Positions 1-6,520 of a DNA stretch of 21,417 bases are shown piece by piece. The notes under the pieces were generated by a model. The model was not told where the DNA came from. It ran no database searches and saw nothing but the letters and a program-made list of their open reading frames with translations. Position numbers and translations under genes: made by a program. Each line of letters begins with the position of its first letter. Position 1 is the first letter of the stretch. Source of the DNA: Syntrophaceae bacterium PtaB.Bin038 (lineage in GTDB: Bacteria; Desulfobacterota; Syntrophia; Syntrophales; UBA2192); assembly GCA_002067855.1 (NCBI GenBank), contig MVQS01000377.1, positions 1-21,417 of the forward strand, read 5' to 3'.

Positions 1-14
1 ACCCAGGGTTTCAT
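1..14 (-). CDS. Possible start of the next gene, cut by the window edge
   Basis: Four complete codons (MKPW) are visible on the minus strand, starting with an ATG just after the ParB-like stop codon and running off the window. A GAGGG stretch lies a few bases upstream and could be a ribosome binding site. The spacing fits the tightly packed operon, but nothing can be said about the product. It could also be a chance ATG. Confidence 0.25.
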
Positions 15-21
15 CGCGCCC

Positions 22-1548
22 TCAGGCCTTGGCCTTTTTCTTGAGTTCCTTCCTGATCCGCGCCTCCTCGGCCTTCATGTCGATATTGAGCGCCCGCGCC
101 GCGAGTTCGAGGTCCTTCGTGTCCCCGGGCCAGTATTCGTTGACGTCCGTCGTCCCGATCAGGGCCGCCTGCGCCATGAAGAGGAACAGCTGGTTTTGCT
201 CGAGGTCGGGTAGCATGCGGAGGCCCTGCTCCCGCCATCCGTTTCCTCCATAGGCGGACCCCTTCTTCGGCTTGTCCCACCCGCCGGCCTTCGCCATCGC
301 CACGCGGTGCCGGTCCTCGAGCCGCTCCCAGGAGTGCCTGGCGATGACCTGCAGCACATCGATCGGGAGTTCATGCTTTTCCAGGACGTTCACGAGTTTC
401 GCGATCACCAAGTCGTAGATCTTGAGGAGCACGGCACGCTTGGTTTTCACATCGCGCCTCCTCTTGTCGGCGGCCGCCTTCTCACTCGGGGACGGCTGGT
501 ATCCAGACTGCTCGTCCTTCTTCCCCCAGGTCATCCGCCCGCGTCCGGGCCCATCCACCACCAGGCAGCGGACCGCACCCTTGTCCTTCTGCCTGCACTC
601 CGTCCAGTCGAAGTGCTTCACGCTACCCTTGGGTAGTTTCGCCAGCTGATCCGTGTCGTGGTACTCCGTCATCACCTGCAGGTACGGCTTCCCGGATCGC
701 GCCAGCTCCTCCTGGTTCCGCTTGAGGAGCGCGTCGAGTTTAGCCTGGAAGCACTCCGCCCTGAGGCAGTAGTCCTTCTTCGCGATGTCCGCGAATAGCG
801 ACGGCTGCGTCCCGGTCCGGTCGCTGCAGGCCTGGCAGGATCCGACCTTCGGAAGCAGGGTCGCGTCGTCCTTCTTGAACGCCGCGGCGCCGAGGTCCAG
901 CATGACGTTCTCGCGGATGAACTCGTCCAGCTCCCGGATGGTCACGCCCTCGGGGTCCCTGAAGAAGCCCGCCTCCACGACTTCCTTCTGGGCCCCGGGC
1001 GCGAGGCGCGCGATCAGGACCGCCTGGCCCGCGTTGATTTTACCCTTGGCCAGCAGCTCCTTCGCCGGCGGTATGAGGTATCGCAGCTTGAGCCGCTGCT
1101 CGACGTAGGAGACGGACCGCCCGACGCTCTCCGCGAGTTCCTCGAGCCCGATGCCCCTTGCCATCCCGATCCTGGCGTACCCCTCCGCCTCGTCCAGCGG
1201 GTGGATGCCCTCGCGCTGCATGTTCTCCACCATCCGGATCAGCTCCGCCTCCTCGGCGTTGACGGCGCGCACGACGCACGGGAGCTCGGACAATCCCGCG
1301 ATGCCCGCGGCCCGCCACCGGCGCTCGCCGGCGATGATTTCATAGGACCCCTTCCCGCCCTTTTCCTTTCTCTCCCGCACGACCGCCGGGACTTGGACGC
1401 CGAGCTCCTGGATCGACTTCGCCAGCTGCGCGATCGCCCCCGCGTCCACCCCGCCGACCGTCCTGTTCCCCTTGAAGGGGTATAGCTTCCCCAGGGCGAT
1501 CTGCGTGATCTTCTCGCCCGCCATCGTCTGGATCTTGGCCTGCTTCAT
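22..1548 (-). CDS. ParB-like partition/regulatory protein (508 aa)
   Basis: The N-terminal part carries the ParB/RepB/Spo0J signature: the CTP-binding box GERRWRA at residues 74-80 and ENMQRE at 108-113. A helix-turn-helix follows at about 133-155 (GLEELAESVGRSVSYVEQRL). A cysteine cluster comes next (C238-x2-C241, C261-x4-C266), then a long lysine-rich C-terminal region I do not recognise. Known ParB proteins bind parS sites and, with ParA, segregate chromosomes or plasmids; some relatives act as transcription regulators or nucleases. The ATG has a GGAGGTG site upstream. It is the last complete gene of the P3 block, after the initiator and loader genes. No ParA-like ATPase and no parS-like TGTTTCACGTGAAACA site is visible, so the role may be plasmid-like maintenance or regulation. 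ParB-family membership is secure; function is inferred. Confidence 0.88.
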   Translation of the reverse strand: MKQAKIQTMAGEKITQIALGKLYPFKGNRTVGGVDAGAIAQLAKSIQELGVQVPAVVRERKEKGGKGSYEIIAGERRWRAAGIAGLSELPCVVRAVNAEEAELIRMVENMQREGIHPLDEAEGYARIGMARGIGLEELAESVGRSVSYVEQRLKLRYLIPPAKELLAKGKINAGQAVLIARLAPGAQKEVVEAGFFRDPEGVTIRELDEFIRENVMLDLGAAAFKKDDATLLPKVGSCQACSDRTGTQPSLFADIAKKDYCLRAECFQAKLDALLKRNQEELARSGKPYLQVMTEYHDTDQLAKLPKGSVKHFDWTECRQKDKGAVRCLVVDGPGRGRMTWGKKDEQSGYQPSPSEKAAADKRRRDVKTKRAVLLKIYDLVIAKLVNVLEKHELPIDVLQVIARHSWERLEDRHRVAMAKAGGWDKPKKGSAYGGNGWREQGLRMLPDLEQNQLFLFMAQAALIGTTDVNEYWPGDTKDLELAARALNIDMKAEEARIRKELKKKAKA

Positions 1549-1582
1549 TCCGCACCTCCGTTTTTTTAATCGGGCGGTTTTT

Positions 1583-1606
1583 GGATGGAGAGGAGGGTCC
1601 CCATCC
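1583..1606. repeat. Short inverted repeat upstream of the ParB-like gene
   Basis: GGATGG and CCATCC face each other across 12 bases in the 108-base gap between the small upstream gene and the ParB-like gene. It could be a protein-binding site or a weak RNA stem. It has no T-run suited to termination on the minus strand and does not resemble parS. Confidence 0.25.
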
Positions 1607-1630
1607 AGGGCCGTGCATCCGCCCGTCCCG

Positions 1631-1649
1631 GGGGCGCTGCCGGCGCCCC
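1631..1649. repeat. GC-rich hairpin between genes
   Basis: GGGGCGC and GCGCCCC form a perfect 7-bp stem with a 5-base loop, just after the stop codon of the 132-residue gene. On the minus strand no T-run follows, so it is a poor intrinsic terminator; it may stabilise the 3' end of the upstream message or slow polymerase before the ParB-like gene. On the plus strand a weak T-rich stretch follows, but no plus-strand gene ends here. Confidence 0.35.
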
Positions 1650-1656
1650 TTTCGTC

Positions 1657-2055
1657 TTATCCCTCCTCTGCTTTGTCCATCGTGAATCTTGGAGCTCCCC
1701 CTTTCTCTTCTGGTGCCGCCGGCCGCGGTGTCCCCTCGAGGGCGGCGAACATCTCGCGGCCCAGGTCGACCACATCGCGCGGGTACAGTTCTTGAGGATA
1801 GAGCCACCCCTCGCCGACGCGCCCGCAGTAGTAGAATCGCCAGTACGCCTTCGGGTCCGTCGGGTGCTTCCTCCCGCGCCAGGACACGATGACGTGGCGC
1901 TTCCTGTTCCGCAGGTCCTCGCAAATGACCCAGTTATACTGCGGGACCATGACCTTCTCCCTCAGCTCCTCGGCCGAGATCCCGACGAAGGCGTAGGCCT
2001 TCAGGATGGCGAGCACCTGCTGGGACTGCGTCAGATCCTCATCGCTGGTCAGCAT
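1657..2055 (-). CDS. Small phage protein with a winged-helix-like N-terminus (132 aa)
   Basis: I do not recognise a named family. The first 55 or so residues (SQQVLAILKAY, then GISAEELREKV, then VICEDLRNRKRHVIV) read like a winged helix-turn-helix of the kind found in small phage proteins. Next comes an aromatic stretch (AYWRFYYCGRVGEGWLYP) and a Pro/Ala/Glu-rich tail. The ATG has an AGGAGGG site upstream, and the start overlaps the end of the helicase loader gene by 17 bases, so translation is probably coupled. It sits in the P3 replication block; a DNA-binding role is an inference from fold pattern and position. That it is a real gene is well supported by the ribosome site and packing. Confidence 0.75.
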   Translation of the reverse strand: MLTSDEDLTQSQQVLAILKAYAFVGISAEELREKVMVPQYNWVICEDLRNRKRHVIVSWRGRKHPTDPKAYWRFYYCGRVGEGWLYPQELYPRDVVDLGREMFAALEGTPRPAAPEEKGGAPRFTMDKAEEG

Positions 2056-2533
2056 GGCTTCCCTCCTGTTGTTCCGGCGCGCCCGCCGGCGCCTGGCCGG
2101 CCGCCCGGTTGTTCTCGATCCAGTCCTTCCGGCGCAGCTCGTCGAGCAGCTCCCACATCCTGCACTTGCTTCGGTCCCCGGTCCTCGCGCATTCGCAGGA
2201 GTCCTCGGGCTGCGCCCGGCAGTAGACCCGGTTCGTGGCGAAGTCGTAGTAGACGAACTTCCGGCACTCGTTGAGGCGGTCCTCCTCGATCTGCCTGAGC
2301 CTCTTGAGGTTGTAGTCCTGCAGGATCGGATCGGCCACCGCCAGGATCTCGGCGATCGTCGGGAAGTATCTGCACGTCTTTATGAGCTCAGCGACCGCCC
2401 TGGCGAGGACCTCCTCCGGGAAGTGCAGCAGGGCCTTCTGGTAGAGCGCGAGGGTGAGGTCGCCCAGTTTCTTGTCCTGCAGCACCGCCTCCAGCTTCGT
2501 CAGCTCCTTGATGATCGCCTCCTTGGTCGCCAT
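2039..2533 (-). CDS. G39P-like replicative helicase loader (164 aa)
   Basis: Residues 24-70 form a helical region ending in CRYFPTIAEILAVADPI, the pattern typical of the 'loader and inhibitor of G40P' family, which delivers the replicative helicase to the phage origin and holds it inactive until loaded. A cysteine set follows (C90, C105, C113, C115, C124) that may bind metal, then a charged tail. I chose the ATG at 2533 because GGGAGGGG lies directly upstream; a longer reading to 2632 has no such site. It follows the initiator gene, as expected for an initiator/loader pair. The start lies inside the initiator reading frame, giving a 146-base overlap in another frame. No helicase gene is visible, so the partner may be a host or phage helicase outside the window. 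Confidence 0.72.
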   Translation of the reverse strand: MATKEAIIKELTKLEAVLQDKKLGDLTLALYQKALLHFPEEVLARAVAELIKTCRYFPTIAEILAVADPILQDYNLKRLRQIEEDRLNECRKFVYYDFATNRVYCRAQPEDSCECARTGDRSKCRMWELLDELRRKDWIENNRAAGQAPAGAPEQQEGSHADQR

Positions 2534-3401
2534 GTCCTTCCCCTCCCCTCGCCTGTTGCATGGCGCGCCGCAGCGCGTCCATGTTCTCGTCGTGCTTCGT
2601 GGTCCTCTTCGCCTTCGGGCTCGTGAATTCAATCCAGAGCCTCGAGAACTGCTTCCGCAGCTTGTCGGGCGAGAGGATATTTTTCCTCCAGAAGTCGCTG
2701 TCGTGCGCCTCGTCGATTACGAAGTGGACCTCGGCCTCGGTGCGTTTGTCGAGGCGCATGATCTTGTCCATGTCACCGTCCCACTTTTTCCAGTTCGGGT
2801 CCTTCGCCCTCTCATCCCGTTCCCTGATCCTGGCCAGGAGGTGCTCAGAGCATGCCCTGGCCGGGGTCTTCATCCCGGCCGGGGTGGTGTCAGCATCTGT
2901 ATCTGTATCTGTATCTGCTTCTGTATCTGTATCTGACAGCGTATTCGATGTGCATCGCATCCGTAACGCATGCACAAGGAGTCCCCATTCGGTGATTTTG
3001 CCGAATTTTTCGATGATTTCAATGAGTTTGCCGTCCAGGTGGGTGACCGGGACCTCGTTGAGGGCTATCACCGCGCCCTTCAGCTTGTTCTCGGTGTCCA
3101 GGGGATTGTGCTTGAAGCGGTTCAGGATCAGGACGACGTCGGTCTCGGGATCCCGCAGGATCATCTTGGCCAGGGCCGGGTCGCTGAGCGCGGCCTCGGT
3201 GCGCCTCATGGTCCAGTTCAGGTCGTGCATGGCGTAGGCCTTGGGGATGACGAACAGGCCGGGCAGGTTTAGGTGCTTGCAGGTTAGCAAATAGAGGAAA
3301 AGCTGGCGCGCGTCCTCGTGGCCGTTCGCCATGGCCCGGAAGTCGGGGTCGTCCCAGATCGACACCGACACCGTCTGGTATCTTCGCTCTCGGCTCCTCA
3401 T
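2388..3401 (-). CDS. Replication initiator / replisome organiser (337 aa)
   Basis: The N-terminal 140 residues match phage replisome organiser winged-helix domains: SIWDDPDFRAM near residue 14, ARQLFLYLLTCKHLNLPGLF near 31-50, then a helical region. A Thr-Asp repeat linker spans about 155-170. The C-terminal part has the motif DSDFWRKNILSPDKLRKQF, common to phage replication proteins of the lambda O/DnaD-like type, and should contact the loader or helicase. The last ~48 residues after GGEGH are Gly/Pro-rich and simply reread the start of the loader gene in another frame, so the working protein may end near residue 289. The ATG follows GGGAGGG and is the first gene after promoter P3. The linker DNA may hold the replication origin. 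Confidence 0.78.
   Translation of the reverse strand: MRSRERRYQTVSVSIWDDPDFRAMANGHEDARQLFLYLLTCKHLNLPGLFVIPKAYAMHDLNWTMRRTEAALSDPALAKMILRDPETDVVLILNRFKHNPLDTENKLKGAVIALNEVPVTHLDGKLIEIIEKFGKITEWGLLVHALRMRCTSNTLSDTDTEADTDTDTDADTTPAGMKTPARACSEHLLARIRERDERAKDPNWKKWDGDMDKIMRLDKRTEAEVHFVIDEAHDSDFWRKNILSPDKLRKQFSRLWIEFTSPKAKRTTKHDENMDALRRAMQQARGGEGHGDQGGDHQGADEAGGGAAGQETGRPHPRALPEGPAALPGGGPRQGGR
2895..2936. repeat. Tandem hexamer repeat (7 units) inside the initiator gene
   Basis: Seven head-to-tail 6-base units: four exact ATCTGT (plus strand) and three with one change. Read on the coding strand they give alternating Thr-Asp (ACA GAT) codons in the linker between the two initiator domains. These AT-leaning codons stand out in a GC-rich gene. 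The array may be a slippage-prone linker or initiator-binding iterons. Confidence 0.9.
2950..2975. repeat. Inverted repeat beside the hexamer array
   Basis: GTGCAT and ATGCAC are perfect inverted copies separated by 14 bases, with further GCAT copies between them (TCGCAT, ACGCAT). It sits 14 bases from the hexamer array and next to an AT-rich stretch around 2990-3025, all inside the initiator gene. This is the layout expected for an initiator-binding region, but binding is not shown by the sequence alone. Confidence 0.4.
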
Positions 3402-3445
3402 CGACGCCCTCCCGTCGCGTGGATCGTTATTTATTAGGCGTGCAT

Positions 3446-3474
3446 ATACTAAATTAATTTTTCAAACTTGTAAA
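3446..3474 (-). promoter_or_regulatory. Promoter P3 for the replication block
   Basis: On the minus strand TTTACA (3469-3474), 17 bases, then TAGTAT (3446-3451): a good sigma-70-type promoter. It lies in the AT-rich gap 3402-3504 between the nuclease stop and the initiator start, with A-tracts upstream that may act as an UP element. The palindrome AAATTAATTT (3451-3460) overlaps the edge of the -10 box and could be an operator. Same design as P1 and P2. Confidence 0.7.
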
Positions 3475-3504
3475 TAGTTATTTTTCTAATTTTGATACTT
3501 TTCC

Positions 3505-4011
3505 TTAGTCATCGCCTTTGTCCTTGTCGCCCGGCCACGGGCAGATAATGAGGTCGAGCAGCCCCTCGAACGAGGTGGCCTTCTGGACCTGGACCAGGTC
3601 GGGGAACCGGTCATGGTGCTCGAAGAACAGGCTGGCGCTCAGGAGCCAGTATTCGCTCGCCCGCGGGACGTACCGCTTAAGAACGACCAGGGCGCGGCCC
3701 TTGGCCGCGTGGACCTCGCGCAGGGCCTCAAGTTCCGTCGGGCGCAGGAGCCACATCGCCCGCGCTGGAGTCGGGACCGACTTCTTCAGATTCCACATCT
3801 TGGCCTCGATCGCGGTATACTGCCCGCGCCTCAGCGGGTTCGCGCAATGAATGTCGAACTGCTTTGGAAGCGTGAACCTGATCCGCTTCCCGGTCTCCGC
3901 CTTCATGAACGAGACCGGGACGTCCGAGATCTTGTGGGCGAACCCGCCGGCGGCCTTGATACCGTTGACGAGCTGAGTGCAGAACTCTTGCTCTTTCTTT
4001 TTTCTTTTCAT
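3505..4011 (-). CDS. PD-(D/E)XK nuclease, Holliday-junction-resolvase/VRR-NUC-like (168 aa)
   Basis: The core reads FDIH (D53), then YTAIEAKMW with E69-x-K71, the metal-binding signature of the PD-(D/E)XK nuclease fold. An N-terminal helix (KKKEQEFCTQLVNGIKAAGGFAHK) precedes it, as in resolvases of the RecU/Hjc type and in VRR-NUC domains. It probably cuts branched recombination or replication intermediates. The ATG at 4011 follows GAGGAGG and overlaps the transglycosylase stop as ATGA; a longer reading of the same frame only shadows the transglycosylase gene. It closes the P2 recombination block, which fits the role. Exact subfamily and substrate are not settled by motif reading. Confidence 0.75.
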   Translation of the reverse strand: MKRKKKEQEFCTQLVNGIKAAGGFAHKISDVPVSFMKAETGKRIRFTLPKQFDIHCANPLRRGQYTAIEAKMWNLKKSVPTPARAMWLLRPTELEALREVHAAKGRALVVLKRYVPRASEYWLLSASLFFEHHDRFPDLVQVQKATSFEGLLDLIICPWPGDKDKGDD

Positions 4012-4619
4012 GGCGCGTTCCTCCTCGTCGTCCGGATGACGAGCCGGGAGTACCACCAGCGATCGACTCCCGGCTGCAGGGGGACCAGCCCGTAGTAGAG
4101 CTGGATCGCGAGCTGGATGCGGCTGACCTTCGCCAGGCCCGGGTATTTGTCCTTCATCTGACCCGCTCGGATCCACTTGTCCAGGAATATCAGGATCCCG
4201 CTCTCGATGTTGTACCGCGCGTCCCACTTGATCCGCTCGTAATCGATGAACGGGTAGCGCGCCCAGGGCTGGTCGCTGATCCGCATGACGCCCCAGGTAT
4301 GCCCGCCGCGGACTTTGGACCTGGTCGGGTTCCCGTCCTTGTCGAACTGGTGGAGGCTGGACTCGACCATGGCGATCGCCAGGATGACCTCCTTGAACAT
4401 CTCCGGGGCCTTCTCGGCGATGGTTCTCCTGACGAGCTGCTCCTGCTTGCGCATGAAGTCCTTGTCGTCCAGCGCCAGCTTCGACCACTCAGCATAGGCG
4501 TTGGAGCCCCACTCACCGGACCCCGTGCTCGGCTTGCCGATCATCCCGTGGGCCTGCCCGGCCGCCATCGCCAGGGCGCACGCGAGCGCCACCGCCGGCA
4601 TCATCCCATTCAGCTTCAT
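4008..4619 (-). CDS. Secreted lytic transglycosylase, SLT-like (203 aa)
   Basis: A Sec signal peptide occupies residues 1-25 (two Met near the start, hydrophobic core AVALACALAMAA, likely cut after QAHG). The catalytic part follows: ILAIAMVESSL with the likely catalytic Glu86, GHTWGVMRIS where most family members have GLMQI, YNIESGI and AIQLYYG. Such enzymes cleave the glycan strands of peptidoglycan from outside the cytoplasm. The gene has an AAGGAGG site, overlaps both neighbours by ATGA, and lies among recombination and replication genes, not in the late lysis cassette. A role in early envelope changes, exclusion of other phages, or as a lysogeny factor is possible. The fold call is good; the role is open. 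Confidence 0.8.
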   Translation of the reverse strand: MKLNGMMPAVALACALAMAAGQAHGMIGKPSTGSGEWGSNAYAEWSKLALDDKDFMRKQEQLVRRTIAEKAPEMFKEVILAIAMVESSLHQFDKDGNPTRSKVRGGHTWGVMRISDQPWARYPFIDYERIKWDARYNIESGILIFLDKWIRAGQMKDKYPGLAKVSRIQLAIQLYYGLVPLQPGVDRWWYSRLVIRTTRRNAP

Positions 4620-5110
4620 CTGCGGCCTCCTTCGAGTTCATCCAAGCGGCGGGATAGCCATGACAACGTATCTATATCCCACGCTTGTCTTGGTGTCCCA
4701 ACGTCGTTTGCCCCTGGGTTAATTGATACGATTGCTCCGCCTTTCATTTCCCCCACGATTCTCCTGACCTCGGATAGGGTTTCAGTGCGGCCGTGTTCAT
4801 AAAGTCTGCGCCTATCCCCAATGCCTTTTTCATACTGTTCTTTTTCGATTGCTTCAATAGCCTTTTCTGACGCAAAGCGTATTGGCCCAGTGTCATTTTC
4901 TATTTTCCGGTATTCTGTCAATATTTCAGCATCTTGTTTATCCACCAGCACCTTCTTCCCGGTGGCTAGGTCGTGTAGCGCGGTGAAGGCCAAGGAAACA
5001 GAATGACCCGCGTTGACATCATTGACGGACATTTTGTTACGTGCCTGAGATAAGTAAAATAGTGCGTAATAATATTTCCCCTCTGGTATTTCCCTCTCAT
5101 TCACGGTCAC
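4616..5110 (-). CDS. Unknown protein with atypical base composition (164 aa)
   Basis: No family recognised. The product is soluble, charged and probably helical, with YYYALFYLSQARNKM near the N-terminus and a C-terminal DTLSWLSRRLDELEGGRR segment. The start is GTG, preceded by GGGAGG, and overlaps the previous stop as GTGA; it ends in an ATGA overlap with the transglycosylase. The gene is clearly lower in GC than its neighbours (about 47% over 4681-5100 by hand count), suggesting recent acquisition. The overlap at both ends shows it is now fully built into the operon. Confidence 0.75.
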   Translation of the reverse strand: MTVNEREIPEGKYYYALFYLSQARNKMSVNDVNAGHSVSLAFTALHDLATGKKVLVDKQDAEILTEYRKIENDTGPIRFASEKAIEAIEKEQYEKGIGDRRRLYEHGRTETLSEVRRIVGEMKGGAIVSINPGANDVGTPRQAWDIDTLSWLSRRLDELEGGRR

Positions 5111-5574
5111 GGCGCGGCCTCCCTTTTGCTCATTCCCTCGATTATATTCCTGATCTCTGATGATGCCCCATAGGCCCCTGACTCGTTAATCATGCAGATG
5201 AGACCCTCGATCAGCGCGGACATCTCCTTCGAGGTGTATTGCGAGATTGATTTGCAGATTGGAATGTGCGAGCCCTGGTAATCGACCCAAGTGGCCGGGC
5301 CGAACTCGATCTTAAGCCAGTACCTGAAAAGAGATGGCGATTGCCTGAACTGCTCCGGGGCGCTGTGCATCCCGGTCAAATAAAAAGCCTTGGCGAGGGG
5401 GTGGAAAGCCGCCAGCTGCGCAGCGGTCTTCGACCGGATCGGGTGCGTCACGCTTACGTGGACATCGCCTTTGTGCTTCCGGACGAGATCCTCGATCTCG
5501 AACCTGTCTAGGTCCGAGAGTCTGACCCAGTACCCCTCGCCATCCTGTCTGATCCTCAGGTTCCGGCTTATCAT
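5107..5574 (-). CDS. Unknown phage protein, possibly NinB-like (155 aa)
   Basis: An N-terminal strand-rich part (GEGYWVRLSDLDRFEIEDLV) is followed by THPIRSKTAAQLAAFHPLAK, a WLKIEFGP segment, then SISQYTSKEMSALIEGLI and MINESG. The order (Arg-Ser then Gln, then a Ser/Thr motif before a C-terminal helix) loosely resembles NinB-type phage recombination proteins, which bind single-stranded DNA, but I would not name it on that alone. The ATG has no clear ribosome site, so it may depend on translation of the DUF1351-like gene ending 10 bases upstream. Its place in the recombination block supports a DNA role. Confidence 0.7.
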   Translation of the reverse strand: MISRNLRIRQDGEGYWVRLSDLDRFEIEDLVRKHKGDVHVSVTHPIRSKTAAQLAAFHPLAKAFYLTGMHSAPEQFRQSPSLFRYWLKIEFGPATWVDYQGSHIPICKSISQYTSKEMSALIEGLICMINESGAYGASSEIRNIIEGMSKREAAP

Positions 5575-5584
5575 CGGCGCGCGG

Positions 5585-6511
5585 TTAAAGCTGTGTGGCC
5601 CGCTGCTTGAGAAACGTCACGGCCAGTGAGATCTTCTTGATCGCGTCGGCCACGACCGCCTTGGCCTCCTCGCTCTTCACCTCGGGAGCCGGAACGGCCG
5701 CCAGCGCGGCGGCATACGTCTCAAGTTTTTCCTTATCCGGAGCCATTTTGGCCCGCCGGGCCGCGTCCTTCTGCTCGCGTTCGAGCTTCTCCTTGGCCTC
5801 GCGCGCTTCCTTGTCCTTGCGCTCCTGCTCGGCCCTGAGGGCCCTGGCATCCGCCTCGGCCTTCTCCTTCTCCTTGCGGGCCTCCTCGGCCTTGCGGGTC
5901 GCCTCCTCGTTCTCCTTCTGCAGCCGCGCGTTCTCGGCCTTGATCCGCTCGGCCTCGGCCGCGTCCGCCCTCGCCTTCTCCGCGCGGTCCGCCTCGGCCT
6001 TCGCCTCCGCGTCCTTCCGCGCCTGCCAGGCGATACGGCTGGACTCCAGCAGCTGCTGGAACCCCTGCTCGCTCATGGCCTTCAGGTCGTAGAACGACGT
6101 GTCGGGCAGGTACTTGGAGAGTTCCTCCTGGCGCGCGGCCTGGAGCTCGGCGAGCCGCTTCTCCTCCTGCAGCTCCACGAATCGCTCCTGCTCCTCCAGG
6201 TGGTCCTCGGCCGGCACGATGAGCTCTTTTAAAACGTTCGCCATCCCGTCGATGGCCTTGGACCGCAGATTGAGGCCCTCCTTGAGTTCCTTCCGTCTAT
6301 TCTCGATCGCGGTCCTGACCCGCTTGAGCCCGAGGCGGAGCGTCCGGGCCTCGGCGATCAGCTCGGCCTGGCCGGCGTCCGTGACGGTGATCTCCTTGCC
6401 GCGCCGGACCTGGGCCCCGATCTCCTTCCAATCGAAGAGCGCCATGTACTCCTGCAGCGCCGTCTTCTGCTCCGGGGTTTGCGCCTCCGGGATTGCCAGT
6501 GATGTCTCCAT
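5585..6511 (-). CDS. DUF1351-like coiled-coil protein of the recombination block (308 aa)
   Basis: The N-terminal ~130 residues are helical, with LIAEARTLRLGLKRVRTAIENRRKE, the pattern of DUF1351-type phage proteins often found beside RecT/Erf and YqaJ genes. Residues ~160-275 form a long Ala/Glu/Lys/Arg-rich coiled coil. A short C-terminal region (YAAALAAVPAPEVKSEEAK) follows. The start has an excellent AAGGAGGGAG site that overlaps the YqaJ stop. No catalytic motif is visible; it may act as a scaffold for the annealase/exonuclease pair. Coiled-coil composition makes family assignment by eye less sure than the gene call. Confidence 0.75.
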   Translation of the reverse strand: METSLAIPEAQTPEQKTALQEYMALFDWKEIGAQVRRGKEITVTDAGQAELIAEARTLRLGLKRVRTAIENRRKELKEGLNLRSKAIDGMANVLKELIVPAEDHLEEQERFVELQEEKRLAELQAARQEELSKYLPDTSFYDLKAMSEQGFQQLLESSRIAWQARKDAEAKAEADRAEKARADAAEAERIKAENARLQKENEEATRKAEEARKEKEKAEADARALRAEQERKDKEAREAKEKLEREQKDAARRAKMAPDKEKLETYAAALAAVPAPEVKSEEAKAVVADAIKKISLAVTFLKQRATQL

Positions 6512-6520
6512 GCTCCCTCC

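Noticed and set aside
1631..1649. Intrinsic terminator before the ParB-like gene
   Set aside because: A good stem but no T-run on the minus strand, and no promoter is seen to restart transcription for the ParB-like gene.
1340..1924. A 194-codon minus-strand frame
   Set aside because: Shifted reading of the ParB-like gene and its upstream region, Arg/Gly-rich, with no motif.
2895..2936. Hexamer array as a phase-variation switch
   Set aside because: Gain or loss of 6-base units keeps the reading frame, so it cannot switch the gene on and off; length change of the linker only.
2895..2936. Hexamer array as a CRISPR array
   Set aside because: Units are contiguous 6-mers with no spacers and lie inside a coding sequence.
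4012..4488. Upstream extension of the nuclease frame
   Set aside because: It overlaps the transglycosylase in another frame; the ATG at 4011 has a strong ribosome site and ATGA coupling.
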